Source: Rhynochetos jubatus (taxonomy: Eukaryota > Chordata > Aves > Eurypygiformes > Rhynochetidae). Taken from it: a stretch of 64,000 nucleotides of DNA. A model generated the notes under the pieces. That model was given only the letters and a program-made list of their open reading frames with translations, was not told where the DNA came from and did no database searches. Below, in pieces: positions 1 through 12,274 of this stretch. Numbering within the stretch: the stretch's first letter is position 1; the number at the start of each line of letters is the position of its first letter. Both the position numbers and the translations under genes were made by a program. Location: the NCBI GenBank assembly GCA_027574665.1, contig CM050672.1, forward strand, positions 8,788,001 to 8,852,000. The letters run 5' to 3'.

Positions 1-2418
1 GGACCACTGGGAGCAGCCAGGACCAGCAATTACGACTGATGCGCCGTTTATAGCAGCAGGGAGAGTGTACAGGGAAAAAGTGAAGCTAAAGATAGCTGGG
101 GAGCAGGACAAGGGGGGGCAGCCGCGTCGCCCCATCGCTGGGACAGAGCAGGACCACGCAGGGGCTGGGAGAGAGCAGGGCTCAACCGGGACACGGGCTT
201 CCACGGCCGTTACGGGCGTAATGGGATTTTTCGGTGTGCTGGGAGCACACAACGTGGTTGTGGCCTTCAGCTTTGGGAGAAGATGCAGCAGCTTTTAGGG
301 GTGAGATGGTAAATGCCATTGGGGGGGTGGGGGCAAGGAGAGCGAAGAGCTTGGGCTGGGTTTTTTTAGTGTGTCTCATCCGCAATCCGGATAATCCGCC
401 CACGGTTAATTGAGGGTTGGTGGTGCGGCTGAGTCAACCCGCCTCGAATCAATAGCAGGTTCCCAGGCATGACGGGCTCCCGACCGGCTGGGGGGGGCCC
501 ATCGCCCGCACCCCCCCCCCCCCCCGGCAACACCAGCGGTTGAGCACCCACTTTTCTGCCTGGGCAAAGGGCGCGGGGTGCTTTCGGGGTGTGCCACGCG
601 CTCCCCCGCTGCAGGGAATTCTGCAGCAGCGTACAATTTTGCGGGGAAACACGGTGATATTAAACCTCCTCCGACCTGTCCATCACCAGCCCGGGCTGCC
701 CAGAGGATGCTTCGCCCTCGGTCCTGCCCTTTCAAGGGGGTTCCCTCTTCTGCTCCACAAAGTGGGGGAGAACACAGGGATTCCGCCGAGTCTCTCGCCC
801 CAAATACTAAGCAGCTTGCTGTTAAGTCCAGCTTGTTTGGTTCGTCCAGGTTCATGGTTAATTGGGTCCCCGTTAGCATTTCTCAGGGTGTCCCTGGGCT
901 TCGCTTCCCCCCAGCTCACCCCCCTCGGTCCCAGCCTCCTCCATCTCCTCTGCATTATATGGATGTGCAGACTCCATGACAAACCGCTGCTTTAGCACAG
1001 GTTTTCACCCTTCCCCAGGGCTGAACAATCACCCCAGGGATGTTTCTCAGTGTCGCTGGGTCCCTGGGGCCTCCCTGGCTCTGCCTCAGAACTCCCCTGG
1101 CCCCAGGTCCACTCGAGCGGGTCCGCAGCATCGCGTTGCCGAGGACACGCTGCGGGTGAAGGTCGTGCTGGTTCCGGAGCTGGTGTTTAATCTGGTCGGG
1201 TCTCGCCTGGCGCCGGGAGCGAAGGGGTGACCCGTGAAATACCTGGGTGTCCGAAAACACCTGGGTGGACCCCGCTCTGTCCTGTGGGACGTCCCGCTGG
1301 CGGGGGTGTCAGGGAGAAAGGGAACAGAAGGAGACTCTGGTTGCGTTTTGGGAGGATTTGTGAGAGCCTTGATGCCTCAGCAGCATCTTTGAGGGACCAG
1401 GATCCTTAGACCGTCGGCAGCGGCGTACTGGAAGACAGGGGAATGCAGAAAAGGTCTGGGAAGCCCCGGAGGGGCTGAAGCAGTGTCGGGAGGGGCTGGT
1501 GTCCCCCCACCGCGGGGGTGCACGGGCTGGATCTGGCTCCCCACAGCATCCTGCTGCCCGCAGCCGGCCGGGCAGCCTCCCCGCCGGAGCAGGAAGCGCT
1601 CTCCGCATCCGCCCCTGCCCGCTGGTCCCGGGCTGTTTTTGGTAACACAACTTGTGGTGAGCTCAGCAGCCGGAGGGAAAGGGGGCTTTAAAAACAGGGA
1701 ACAGAGAGAAAACATCCGCGGCTACGAAATCCAAATCTCAGCGTTGGGGTGGGAGAGCCGCGCTGCCCCCGGCGCACACGCGGCTACGGCCACTCTGCAG
1801 TGCGTTAAAAACGAGGGTTTGTTTTCACAGAGCTGTGGCCTGACCGTTCTCCCCTCCTCCGGCCCACGGAGGGTGCAAAGCTGCTCGTTTCCGCAGCCCG
1901 AACCCTGCCAGGCGCCCAGCGATGGCCCCGGGCTGTCCCGGCTTTGTCCCTCCAGGCACCCACTGCCAGAAAATCTTGCAAACCCCCCAATTCCTGCTCC
2001 AGGTGGTCCCACTGACCCCCAGAGCTTGGGGGTTTGGGTGGGTTTTGGGGAATTTAGGGGCTGCAGCCCCTAAACCCCAGCACGAGGGGCAGCTTCTCAG
2101 TGCCCGCCGTGGCCGAGTCGTCATGCTTTTGATTTTGATTGGGTTTATTACTAATAAAAGGGGGCCGGGTCTGGGGGCTCACAGCAGAAGGAAGTTGGAG
2201 GGTCTTGGGCAAAACTGGGGGGGTTAAGAGTGAAAGTCTCAGGGGTGGGAGAGCTCAGCAGGGTGAGGGGCCTGGAGGCAGCGGGGTTGGCCCCAAACCG
2301 GGGGCAAATGGGGTCGGTGGGACTTCGTGGGGGGCTGCGGGCCCTGATCAGCCCGTCAGGGTGGGCAGTGGCATGGAGGGGGGGCCCGGCCCCCATCCCT
2401 GAGCCCTGTCCTCCGCAG
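1..2418. other. BMP8 intron 1 (partial), no exon seen
   Basis: This stretch precedes the first BMP8 exon in the window. I looked for the signal-peptide and propeptide exon of BMP8 and found no open segment resembling it, so exon 1 should lie left of the window. The stretch is GC-rich with homopolymer C runs (about 509-525) and G-rich patches. No mobile element was recognised. Confidence 0.7.
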
Positions 2419-5400
2419 TCGAGCAGGACCGGGACATCTTCTCACCGAAGCCGTACTGGAAGGAGTTCCGGTTCGACCTGACGCAGGTGCCCACGGGCGA
2501 GGCCGTGACGGCCGCCGAGTTCCGCATCTACAAGGCGCGGGGCGTCACCCACCACGCCAACAACACCCTCCACGTCAGCGTCTACGAGATCGCTGCCGAG
2601 CACGCCAACAGGTGACGGGGATGGGGATGAGGATGGAGAGCGGGATGGGGCCCCCCGGTGAGCACCAACCCTGGCCCTTGCCCATCCCACCGCCACGGCT
2701 GTTCCCACACTTTCCCAGCGGGCAATGCCACACCCCAGCTTTTCAGCCGGGGCTGGGAGGATGCTTTTCCCAGGGCAGCTGCCAGGGTGTCAACATCATG
2801 TCCAGCACAGCCGCAGGCACCGGGAGCCGCCCTCCTGACCCTGCTCTGCCGGCACCTGCACGGACACGGGTACCGAGGAGCCGTTTCCGTGAATTACGGC
2901 TGGGGCTGGCGCCCTTCGGGTACCGTCACTCACCTGCTCGGGTTTTCCCCCGTTTCCACAGGGAGTCTGACCTGTTCCTGCTCGATGTGCAGGACCTGCG
3001 TGCCGGGACCGAGGGCTGGCTGGTGTTCGACGTCACGGCCGCCAGCAGCCACTGGTTAGTGGATCGGAAATACAACCTGGGGCTGCGGCTCTACGTGGAG
3101 ACGGAGGATGGTAAGCCAGCCCAGCCTGCCTGCAGCATCTGGGGCCAAAGCCCCAGGGCTTGGAGGCCTCATATCCCCTCCTGGTGCCATGGTGGGGGGG
3201 TTGGCTCGCGGCAGTTTTAGATTTCCCGCTTTGCTGGAGCAGCGCGGCGCCGGGATCGGCCGCGTGTCCCACAGACCCTCGTGCTAATGGGCCTCCCGGT
3301 GCCATAACCCCATTGGCACTTAACGAACCTTGGACCACGCGTGTGCGTGACGGAGCATCAACCCTCTTCTCACCACGGGAGCAAAGCTGCTCCAAAGGTG
3401 CCTTTTGCAGGAGCACAGGCACACACGGAGCATCTCTGCTCCCATGGGGGGAGAAATCGCAGCCCTTAACCCTCCCACAGCCCCCCTGTCCCTCCCCAGC
3501 GGTGAAAGGGAAGAGTTGCTGGGGTCTCAGGTGGGTTTTCTCCCCAAATCGCTCCCCATGACATCGCGTGGGGGCGGCTGCGCAGGACGAGGCTGTACCA
3601 GCTCTGCGAGCAGCCCATTGTACACCCACCCGGGGGGGGCAACAGCAGAGCGGGAGCCCTGGGGAGGGGGCTCCAGCCACTCGGGATGCTGAGCCCGCAG
3701 CTCTCCGCTGCACATCTCCCGTGGCTTTCTCCTCCTTGCTTGAACCGACTGAGTTCCTCCCGAGAACCAACCAGTCCCGTCCCTGCAGGGCACAGCGTCG
3801 ACCCAGGCTCGGCGGGGCTACTGGGGCGCCGGGGGCCCCGCTCCAAGCAGCCCTTCATGGTGACGTTTTTTCGGGCGAGCCCCAGCCCCCCGCGCGTTAC
3901 GCGGGCAGCCAAGTCCCCGAGGAGGCGGCAGCCCAAGAAGACGAATGACCTTCCGCATCCCAACAAGCTGCCGGGCATTTTTGGTAAGCACCTGCGGAGG
4001 AGGAAGCCATCCCTCCCCGAGCATCCAGGCTCGGCTGTTGCCACGATCGAGGGGCCGTTGGTTTGTACCTTGTTTTGCCAGGAATTCCAAGTTTGGCCCA
4101 GGAAAAGCAGGACCAAGAGCTCTGGGTTTTTAGAACTGGGGTTGTTTGCAGCTGGGGAGATGTGGTGGGTCGGGTGTCCTCAAGGGGATGGTGGTTTTTG
4201 GGGCGTTTTAGGGGTATTTGAATATTGGTCCTTTTGCATTATCACCCTGCGTGTGAAAGCTGATCTGGGAGGGCATCACCCCGTGGGGGTGTCACAACCC
4301 CACAGTGGGGGTGTCACAACCCCACAGTTGGGGCGTCATGGCCCCAGGAGGGCGTCACGGCCCCGTGGGGGTGTCACAGTTTGGACGTCACGGCCCCAGG
4401 AGGGCGTCATGGCCCCAGGAGGGCGTCACGGCCCCGTGGGGGTGTCACAGTTTGGACGTCACAGCCCCAGGAGGGCGTCATGGCCCCAGGAGGGCGTCAT
4501 GGCCCCAGGAGGGCGTCACGGCCCCGTGGGGGTGTCACAGTTTGGACGTCACGGCCCCAGGAGGGCGTCATGGCCCCAGGAGGGCGTCACGGCCCCGTGG
4601 GGGTGTCACAGTTTGGACGTCACGGCCCCAGGAGGGTGTCACAGCCCCAGGAGGGTGTCACGGCCCCAGGAGGGTGTCATGGCCATGGGCAGCCACGCAG
4701 GCAGGAGGCGATCGAGACGCTTCAGCTCTCCTGAATTCATTGAGCTTGGAAAACCCTGGAAGCCAACTCTGCCCTGAGCAGAGCTGGGATTTAGCCCTTC
4801 CCAGGCTGAATCCCCGTCCCGATGCTGGAACAATAAAGTTCAGGCCGGTTTGGAACATCTTTTCCCTTTGCGCAGCCACGGAGGCTGCTCTTCCTTCGTT
4901 CTTCCGGCCCAGCCCGGATCACACGGGCGGTTCAATCCCAGCTTGAGCAGGAAAGGTGCCGCGAGGGGGTGGGATGCGGGATGCCGGCACCACGGGGCCG
5001 ACGCTGCCTGTCCCCTTCTCCCACAGACGACGTCCACGCCGCGGACGGGCGGCAGGTCTGCCGGCGCCACGAGCTCTACGTCAGCTTTCAGGACCTTGGG
5101 TGGCTGGTAACTGTCTGCAGGGAGAAGCCGAACACCCACCGTCCCCTCGCCGGGCTCCCCCCAGCCCGGCTTCTGCTGCCCACAGAGCGATCTGCAGCCG
5201 TGCGAGCAGCACGGGGCACTTGGGAGCTGCCGCAGCCCCATCCCAGGTGCTGGGATGGCAAACGTGACCTGCCCCGACCCCAAACTCCCCAGCGACCCTC
5301 AATTACTCAGCCCAGGCCAAAAAATCAAAGTCAACCCTTCTGCTGGCTCGGCCCCTGGGGGGGGGGCCTGGCCGGGCTGGTTTTGCGGTGAGGGGGGGCG

Positions 5401-7102
5401 CGGGAAGGGCCAAGCCCACAGCGTAACCCACGTGAACCCCTTTTTTTTGCAGGACTGGGTGATCGCCCCGCAGGGGTACTCGGCCTACTACTGTGAGGGG
5501 GAGTGCGCCTTCCCGCTGGACTCCTGCATGAACGCCACCAACCACGCCATCCTGCAGTCCCTGGTCAGTGCTCGCCACAGCGACACCCCCGGGGGGGGGG
5601 CAGCGGGGTCCGGGGAGAGCCCGGCCAGCCCCCAGGGAGAGCTGGATGGGGGGCTGAGTGTGCTGGGTGCGGGTGCTTGGCTGGAGGGTGCAGTTGAGCT
5701 CCAACTGCCGATAAAACGTGGGTGGGTGCAGGCACGTCTGAGTGGGTGCAGGCACGTCTGGGTGGGTGCAGGCACGTCTGGGTGGGTGCGCCCCCCTCAG
5801 CTGGTGGGCAGAGGCACCGTGTCCCCCCTGCACCCTCCTCGCCCGCGGTGTGCAGGGGGCCCGTCAAGCGTGGCCGCAGCTCAGCGCCCAAACGTCGGGC
5901 TCAGCATATTCCAAGCAGGAAGGCCTTAACGCCCCCTTTTTCCCAAACCCACCCTGCATCCCAGCTTTCATTTCTGGAATTTCCTGCCCTGTGAGTGTTT
6001 GGTTTCCCAGCAGCAGAGCCACACCGGCTCCGGTGCTCGCGGTTAATTACAGGGAGGTCCACGTCCTCCGCCGAACCTTTGAAGGTGTTGCCTGGTGGAG
6101 TTTAATTTTTGCATTAATGAAGCTGCCAGAGGCCTCATCCGGGGCCGAGTCCTGTCCTGGCAGCGGCAGGGAGGGATCCCCTTCCCCCTTACGCCCCCCC
6201 ATCACCCCTAAACCCAACACCCTTCCCGAAACAGAGCCCTTCGGGCAGGATGTGACTCACCTGGCGCCCGGACCTGGCCCTTCTGGGAAGCGCCGGGGCA
6301 AGCGCGGCTGGGAGCCACGCCAGCCCGGCCAGGGCTGGAAATAGCAGGGCTTGACAGCACAAACACCGGACTTCCGAGGCGGGAGAGCGCGGCCGCCCCC
6401 AGTAAACGAACGGCACATGTTGGGCAGCACCCGGCGGGCTGCGCGTGTGCGGGAGCCTCCCGCTCGCATCGGAATAAACCGCACCCGGAGCAGGGGGTGA
6501 GCGAGGGGAAGGAGACTCGTGTTGTTCTGGACCTGGGCTTTTAGTTCACTTTGTTAAACTGGGGGGAGGCTGACCACGGAAGGAGAATCTCTATTCCAGC
6601 AGCATCCAGCACCCCCTGCCCCCGCCGGGGCGAGACCCGAGCTGCCCTGATTTTTGATGTTTTTAGCCATTTCCCTATTTACAGCGAGAAAAGGGCCCAG
6701 AAGTCCCAAATGAAGGGGCTGGCCAGGCCGCAGCGCCGCGAGCCCGCTCCAACATCAACCGCAGCGAGGTCTGCCCAGAGCTCAGAGTAAATATTATTGC
6801 AAGAAGCTGGAAATAATCTCCCCATTCACCCGGGGGCTCGCAGCGAGGAGCTGGTTTGATGGGTTTTCTTTTGCCTGGAGCCACTGTCGCCCAGGGGTTC
6901 CTCCACCCAGCCACCCGCCCACCCATGCATCCACCCACCCATCCCCTCCCAGGTCCACCTGATGAAGCCCGAGGCCGTGCCCAAAGCCTGCTGTGCCCCC
7001 ACGAAGCTCAGCGCCACCTCCGTCCTCTACTACGACAGCAACAACAACGTCATCCTCAAGAAGCACCGCAACATGGTGGTGAAATCCTGCGGCTGCCACT
7101 GA
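2419..7102 (+). CDS. BMP8A: Bone morphogenetic protein 8 (last six coding exons; 5' partial)
   Basis: Secreted TGF-beta superfamily ligand; the propeptide is removed by furin and the C-terminal cystine-knot domain dimerises and binds BMP receptors. Exons: 2419-2611, 2962-3110, 3789-3983, 5027-5106, 5453-5563, 6953-7102 (stop TGA); all have AG/GT borders and matching phases. The propeptide shows [10 protein letters not shown] and [13 protein letters not shown], typical of the BMP5-8 group. A furin-type RVTR site precedes the basic RRRQPKK stretch. The mature part runs [30 protein letters not shown] (N-glycosylation site), KACCAPTKL and the terminal KSCGCH. The additional cysteine in LDSCMN, absent from BMP7, points to BMP8. 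About 292 residues are covered; the signal-peptide exon is missing. BMP8A or BMP8B cannot be distinguished, because birds probably have a single gene; the symbol is therefore provisional. Confidence 0.93.
4263..4685. repeat. Minisatellite in BMP8 intron
   Basis: Tandem units of about 19 bp (CGTCATGGCCCCAGGAGGG and variants) alternate with a longer variant containing GGGGGTGTCACAGTTTGGA, giving a nested pattern of roughly 20 units. It lies between the BMP8 exons ending at 3983 and starting at 5027. It keeps long frames open on the plus strand, but those have no coding meaning. Confidence 0.9.
5717..5793. repeat. Short 20-bp tandem repeat
   Basis: Four near-identical copies of a 20-bp unit, GTGGGTGCAGGCACGTCTGG, lie in the last BMP8 intron shortly after the exon that ends at 5563. 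Confidence 0.85.
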
Positions 7103-7226
7103 CCCCCAACCCTGCGTCCCAGCGCGAGCGGCCCGTCCCAGCCCCGCCGGGGAAACGGGACGCTGGCCTTCTGCTGCATGTGGAGAGGGCGTTTAACGGG
7201 CTGCATCAGAAGGCAGTGATGATAAT

Positions 7227-7232
7227 AATAAA
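7227..7232 (+). terminator. BMP8 poly(A) signal candidate
   Basis: An AATAAA lies 125 bases after the BMP8 stop codon inside an A/T-rich run (ATAATAATAAAAATC). It is the first such signal downstream and would give a short 3'UTR. Confidence 0.6.
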
Positions 7233-8917
7233 AATCAATCCCTCCCAGCCCTTCCTGGAAGGGCTGTAAACAACCTGTGTTCTCTTCCACACTTGACACA
7301 CGGATCTACGCGGACATGGGACGGGGGTTTGCGGCCGGTTACGTGGCTGAGGCGCTGTCCCCTGGCGCTGCTGCAGGCGCAGGCTAGGCTGGAGGGCGAT
7401 CAGGCCAAGAGGCAGCATCCGAGCTGCTCTGGGACCAAGCTGTCTCCAGCCACGTCTGTCTCACTAACCCACCTCAACCAGCACTTCTAACTCCCTTAAT
7501 GAAAACACTGCCAGCCAATTAAGCAGCTGGCTGACTAACCCGCTCCTGTTGGCTTACCGTTCACAAAACTCAGCCAGTTGGAAAAAAAAGTTACCCATGC
7601 TAAGCTAGGAGAGAGGTCTGAAACCAACCCTGGGCCGGAAGGGAAGCACCCAGCTGCTCCTGCTGCTTGTTTGTTCACGGATGTCCCGGCACAGCAGCAC
7701 TCTGTTCGGCAGAGGGGATTTTGCAATGAAAAACCACTCGGGTTTGGCTAAAATTGTACCTATTTGCTTGAAAAACGAGCCCTGGCTAACTGCTGCCAGG
7801 TCGGGCTGTGGCTCCCCAGCCGGGAGAGCGGCTGCGCCCACCGGCGGCAGCTCTCCGTGGGCTCCCAGCGCTGCTAGCACCTTGTTCCCATTTTAAAAGG
7901 AAAGGCCTGGCCTGCGCCACGGGTACCGGGGGCACCTTGTGTCACTGAGCAAGGAACGAACCTGGCTTAGCCGAACGCAGATGAAAAACATCCCAACAGA
8001 CCTGCCGAAAGCTGCGAGGACGGCGGCACCAGAGTGAGAAAGATCCACTCCCTCTTTGGGAAGATTTCATCTGCCAACTAATTCCGCGTGAGGCCCGGCC
8101 CAGGATCATCACAGCTTCGTGCCCTCTGCTTCCATCAGCTCCCTCCGCCCAGCAAGGGCTCTCCCTGCTCCAGGTGTCACTGCAAGGCCTGTCTGCAACC
8201 ATTGGGGAGTTAAACAACAAAGAGGAGGAAGGATGGGGAACGCTGGGTTGGTGTGTCCATTCATCAGCCATCCCGTCTGAGTGCCCGTATCCCACCCCGT
8301 GCCAGCTGTACGGCAATGCAAGTAAATAAAAGCATCCCAGTGTTTATTACGGGAAAGCAAGACCCCTGGATCTGTGAGCAGCTGGGCTGGCGAGATCCAA
8401 AACCCCCACGATGCGGTGCTGGGCCAGAGTTACCCACTGAAGGGAACTGACAACGTACCGTCTGCCCCGCTCTGTAACCCCTTCCTACAGCCTCATCACT
8501 TCTTACTGTTCTTCTACCACCCAAAGGGCTTCTTCGTGTCCGGGCACTTCTTGCCCAGATCCTGTTCTCCCACTTACACATCCCAGTAAACGCCCTCCCT
8601 CCAGACGGAGATGGAGCTGGACCAGGATGGCTGCCAGCCCGGGACCTGCTTCCCCCTGCTATCAGGAAAGGACACTACAGAGCCGGGGGCAGGCCAAAAA
8701 CGCCTCCACGAGATCCTGCTGCGGGAATAGCCATGAGATTCGGGCCAGCTCTTCTTGCCCCGGCACAGGAAGCCCGCAGCAGAGCCATGCCTTAGGCACA
8801 GGATTTCAGAAAATGAGGATAAACGCAAGAATAAGCATCTTTTCTCAAAAGCAAAGACCATCCTCACCCGGTGAGCTCAAGAGCCGGGGGCAGGTCTCTG
8901 TACTTTTAAAGCCAGGT
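7233..8917. other. BMP8-PPIE convergent intergenic spacer
   Basis: About 1.7 kb between the BMP8 poly(A) signal and the PPIE 3' end. No exon, RNA gene or mobile element was recognised. Composition is ordinary, with no long repeats. Confidence 0.6.
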
Positions 8918-8923
8918 TTTATT
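8918..8923 (-). terminator. PPIE poly(A) signal
   Basis: AATAAA on the minus strand, 252 bases after the PPIE stop codon. It forms the left arm of the perfect inverted repeat 8918-8938, whose right arm carries AATAAA on the plus strand (8933-8938). Confidence 0.75.
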
Positions 8924-9174
8924 TTTACCAAAAATAAAGCCTTTCCCAAAAATGGCAGCAGAACCCGCCCTGCCCTTCGTGGGCCGGCGCAGGCCGAGTA
9001 CCCCTAGGGGGGACGGAGCCCCCGCAGCCCTGTCCGCAGCCACGTTCACACCGGGCTCTGCAGGGGAACCTCCGACAGACGCTGGGGGAGCTGGGCGCTG
9101 CTGGGGGGTCACCCCACCCCTGCCAGCTCCTCCCGGCCAGGCTCACCCCACCCAGCCCCCTCCAGGGGCTGAGC

Positions 9175-11918
9175 TCAGGGGCACTCCCCGCAGTCCGAGA
9201 TAATCACCTTCTGCTTCGGTTTCCCGTCTTTGGTGCCCTGAGCCTTTGAGGAAAGAGCAGCAGGGATTGAAGGCAGGAAGGTCTGGCTCTGCCCCCACCG
9301 CCCGCGGCCGGCACCTACCTCCATCTGCCGCACCACGTCCATGCCCTCCGTCACCTCCCCGAACACCACGTGCTTCCCGTCCAGCCAGTCCGTTTTATCG
9401 CAAGTGATGAAGAACTGGGAGCCGTTGGTGTTCGGGCCAGAGTTTGCCATGGATAAGAGCCCTGAGACCGAAGAATGCAGGGTTACAGCCGGGGAGGGAA
9501 TGACGAGCTCCAGCACGTGACCCACCACCTCAACCCAAAGCCGCGGTGACACGCGACAGCCTGACCACGGCAGGTCACAGCCCGGCAGCAGCACCGGCCG
9601 ACACAGATTGTTCGGGGCTGCTACTATCAACACCGTCTACATCAGAACAGCTCAAGTGTGGTCCCCAGACGATGCTGCCCGTTCTGCCCCCCAGGCCCTG
9701 CCCAGGCACCCAGCGCTACCTGGCCCCGTGTGCTTGAGAATGAAGTTTTCGTCGTCAAACTTCTTCCCGTAGATGGATTTGCCTCCGGTGCCGTTGTGGT
9801 TGGTGAAGTCCCCGGCCTGGCACATGAACTGGGGGATGATGCGGTGGAAGCTGCTCCCTTTGAAGCCGAAGCCTTTCTCGTGGGTGCAGAGGCAGCGGAA
9901 ATTTTCTGTATGGGGGCGAGGGGGAGCGAGGTGAGAGGTGCGTCACGGTGGGAAGTCACCCCGCCGGGGAGGCCGACCCCTCCTCACCTACGGTCATGGG
10001 CACCACATCTGAGCGCAGCAGGATCTGCAGCCGCCCCGCGGGTTTGTTTCCGATCTTGATGTCCATGTAAACCTGAGGGTTGACCCGGGATTTCTTGGCA
10101 GGAGGCTCACCCTGGGCAGGAAAACGAAAGAGCAAGTTGAGACGCTGTTCCTCTGCTCTGCGTCCAGAGACAGCTGGTCCCACACTCAGCTTTCGGGACA
10201 GCAGGCACACAGACGATTCCAGCTGCTTTTCCTACCTCCTGCACCTGCGGTTTGGGGGCCTCAGCCCCTGCCTCCTCGGTGTTCTCCTCCAGCGTCTTCC
10301 CCGAAAACTTCTTCAGCCAGTCGTCGTCTGACCAGACTGCGCCGGCAGAAGGGTGGGTCAGGGCACAGGAACCAGAGCGAGGGCCGTGCGCGGGTCAGGG
10401 CGCAGCACGGTGCCGGCAGCAGGAGCGCACCCGAGGCCTGGGAGCACTCGGCTGGCAGCAGCCTCCCCCAGAGACACGGCGTGCGGGGAAGTCAGGAACT
10501 CACCAGGCCTGGAGGATCCTTCTTTAATTCGCATTGGTTTGGCCAAGTTCACGCGAATTGTCCTGCCAAAGAGCTCCGACTCGTTCTGCAGAGGAACAAC
10601 GGCGGCACAAAGCCCACCAAAGGGTGAACACGCCCCGCTATGCCCTCCCGAATCCCTGCCGAGCCCGGCGGAAAACAGAGCAGGCTTTCCCCGTGCAGCC
10701 CACCCAGGGCCATGCTCTGCACTCCTGGGAGTGCGGCAGAGCCCCGCGGCTCCGGGGGAAAGCGGGAACGGGGTCCGTACCATGTTGTCGATAGCTGCCG
10801 CTGCATCCTGCCAAAAACACCAAAGGAAATCCTCGTCACCATTTCTTCTCTCTACACCCCGAAACCGAGACCCAGCCTGTGCGTCCCAGCGTTTTGCTGC
10901 AAAAAAGGCTGCCCGAGGCCTGTTTTCCTACACCTCCTCTACCCCAGGGCTGCAAGACTGACGGGCCGTAGCCAAACCGCTCCCCGGGGTTTGCCTTCCC
11001 ACAGCCAACCCGGTCCCGCCGGCTTACGGGTGACGCGCCACGGCCTGCAGAGACCGCGGGGAGGGGAAACCTCGCGTGTGACCCGCAGGGCAGGGCGAAC
11101 GCGCGGCAGCCCGTGCTGCCCCCAAAGCCCACCCGCTGCTGCTGGGCTCCAGGGACGGCTGGGAGCAGCTCAGGCTGTGCTTCAGCCCCGGAGGAAGTGG
11201 GAAAGGCAGGGACTGGGAAAGGCAGGGACCGGGAAAGGCCGGGATGGGGAAAGGCAGGAGATGGGGAAAGGCAGGAGATGGGGAGAGGCTGGGATGGGGA
11301 AAGGCCGGGACCAGGAGAGGCAGGGACGGGGAAAGGCCAGGACGGGGAAAGGCAGGGACCGGGAGAGGCCAGGATGGGGAAAGGCAGGGACCGGGAGAGG
11401 CCGGGACGGGGAAAGGCTGAGCAGCGGCTGCTGCTGGAGTTTCTCTCCATCAGCTTCCACGCAGGAGCCTCCGACGGGAAGGGGATCCAGCCCCAAATCA
11501 CCAGGGGATAAAGGGGGGGGCAAGCGGCTCGTGTCTCACCTCCGCCAGCTCAAACTCCACGAAGGCGAATCCCCGGTGCTTCTCTGTCGGGAGAGAAGCG
11601 AGCGGTCACGGGCCGCCAACACACCGGGCCCAGGGCGGCCACCCCGGAGCCGGAACCGGCTCCGCAGCCCGGGGATGCTCCGACGGGACGCGGGGACCCC
11701 CCGCCCCGCCCCACGCACCCGTCTCGTAGTCCAGCGGGATCTGGATGTCGGTGATGTCGCCGAAGGGGATGAAGGCTGCGTGCAGCACCTTCTCGTCCAC
11801 CTCCTCCGCCAGCCCGCCTGCGGGGCGAGCAGCCGTCACCGCCCGGCCCCCGGCCCCGCGCGGGGCGACCCCGGCCCCGCCACTCACCCACGTACAGCAC
11901 CCGCTTGGTGGCCGCCAT
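9175..11918 (-). CDS. PPIE: Peptidyl-prolyl cis-trans isomerase E (cyclophilin 33)
   Basis: Nuclear, spliceosome-associated cyclophilin with an N-terminal RNA-binding domain. Coding exons in transcript order: 11918-11888, 11817-11719, 11583-11540, 10807-10781, 10585-10504, 10336-10236, 10111-9988, 9905-9720, 9461-9319, 9243-9175 (TGA). Lengths sum to 906 nt, giving 301 aa, the same length as human PPIE. The RRM spans about residues 6-84 (KRVLYVG, GFAFVEF). The linker includes [14 protein letters not shown]. The cyclophilin domain spans about 138-300 with catalytic R191 in FHRIIPQF and cyclosporin-contact W257 in [15 protein letters not shown]. One difference from human is QAGDF rather than QGGDF at 199-203; the mitochondrial paralogue PPIF also has Ala here. 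The last residues, DCGECP, differ slightly from the human end. The gene converges with BMP8, and its start lies about 370 bp from the PABPC4 3' end. Confidence 0.96.
11191..11420. repeat. Purine-rich minisatellite in PPIE intron 3
   Basis: About 14 imperfect units of 15-18 bp built on GGGAAAGGCAGGGACC. The plus strand is G/A-rich, so PPIE pre-mRNA carries the C/T-rich strand. No coding role is likely. Confidence 0.85.
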
Positions 11919-12240
11919 CTTCCCCGGGCCCCGCCCCGGAAACGCGCGCCGGCCCCGCCCCCGCGCCCGGAAGCGGCGGGGACGCGGACGAGCCCGTGTG
12001 TGGCAGGGCGCGAGGCGGCCAAAGGCCTTCGGCGGCGGCTCGCCGGGCCCAGCGCTCCCGGTACCTCGCGGCTGCGGCACGGCCACCGCCGAGCGAAGCC
12101 GGCGGAGCGAGGCCCCAGGACCGGCCCCAGACTGCTCCGGCCCTGCGACAGCCCGATAGGGGGGCCCACAGTAGCGAGACCCCGGTAGGGGGGACCCCAC
12201 GGCAGCGAGACCCCGACGGGGGGTCACCCCTGTGCTTCCC
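11880..12240 (-). promoter_or_regulatory. PPIE CpG-island promoter
   Basis: Dense CpG and GC boxes (CCCCGCCC, CCGGAAGCGG as an ETS-type site) sit directly upstream of the PPIE ATG at 11918. No TATA box is seen. The distal part (about 12160-12230) holds two copies of a roughly 30-bp repeat around AGCGAGACCCCG. The island ends where the PABPC4 3'UTR begins. Confidence 0.65.
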
Positions 12241-12274
12241 CATCACACGGACTTACCCAATCCAGAGAAACGCT

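Noticed and set aside
1-2418. BMP8 exon 1 in the left flank
   Set aside because: No signal peptide or propeptide start with a compatible donor phase was found.
3686-4946. Long plus-strand open frames across the BMP8 minisatellite
   Set aside because: They are kept open by the 19-bp repeat. The real exon ends at 3983 with a good donor.
8933-8938. Main poly(A) signal of BMP8
   Set aside because: The AATAAA at 7227-7232 is much nearer the stop codon; this one is at most a back-up.
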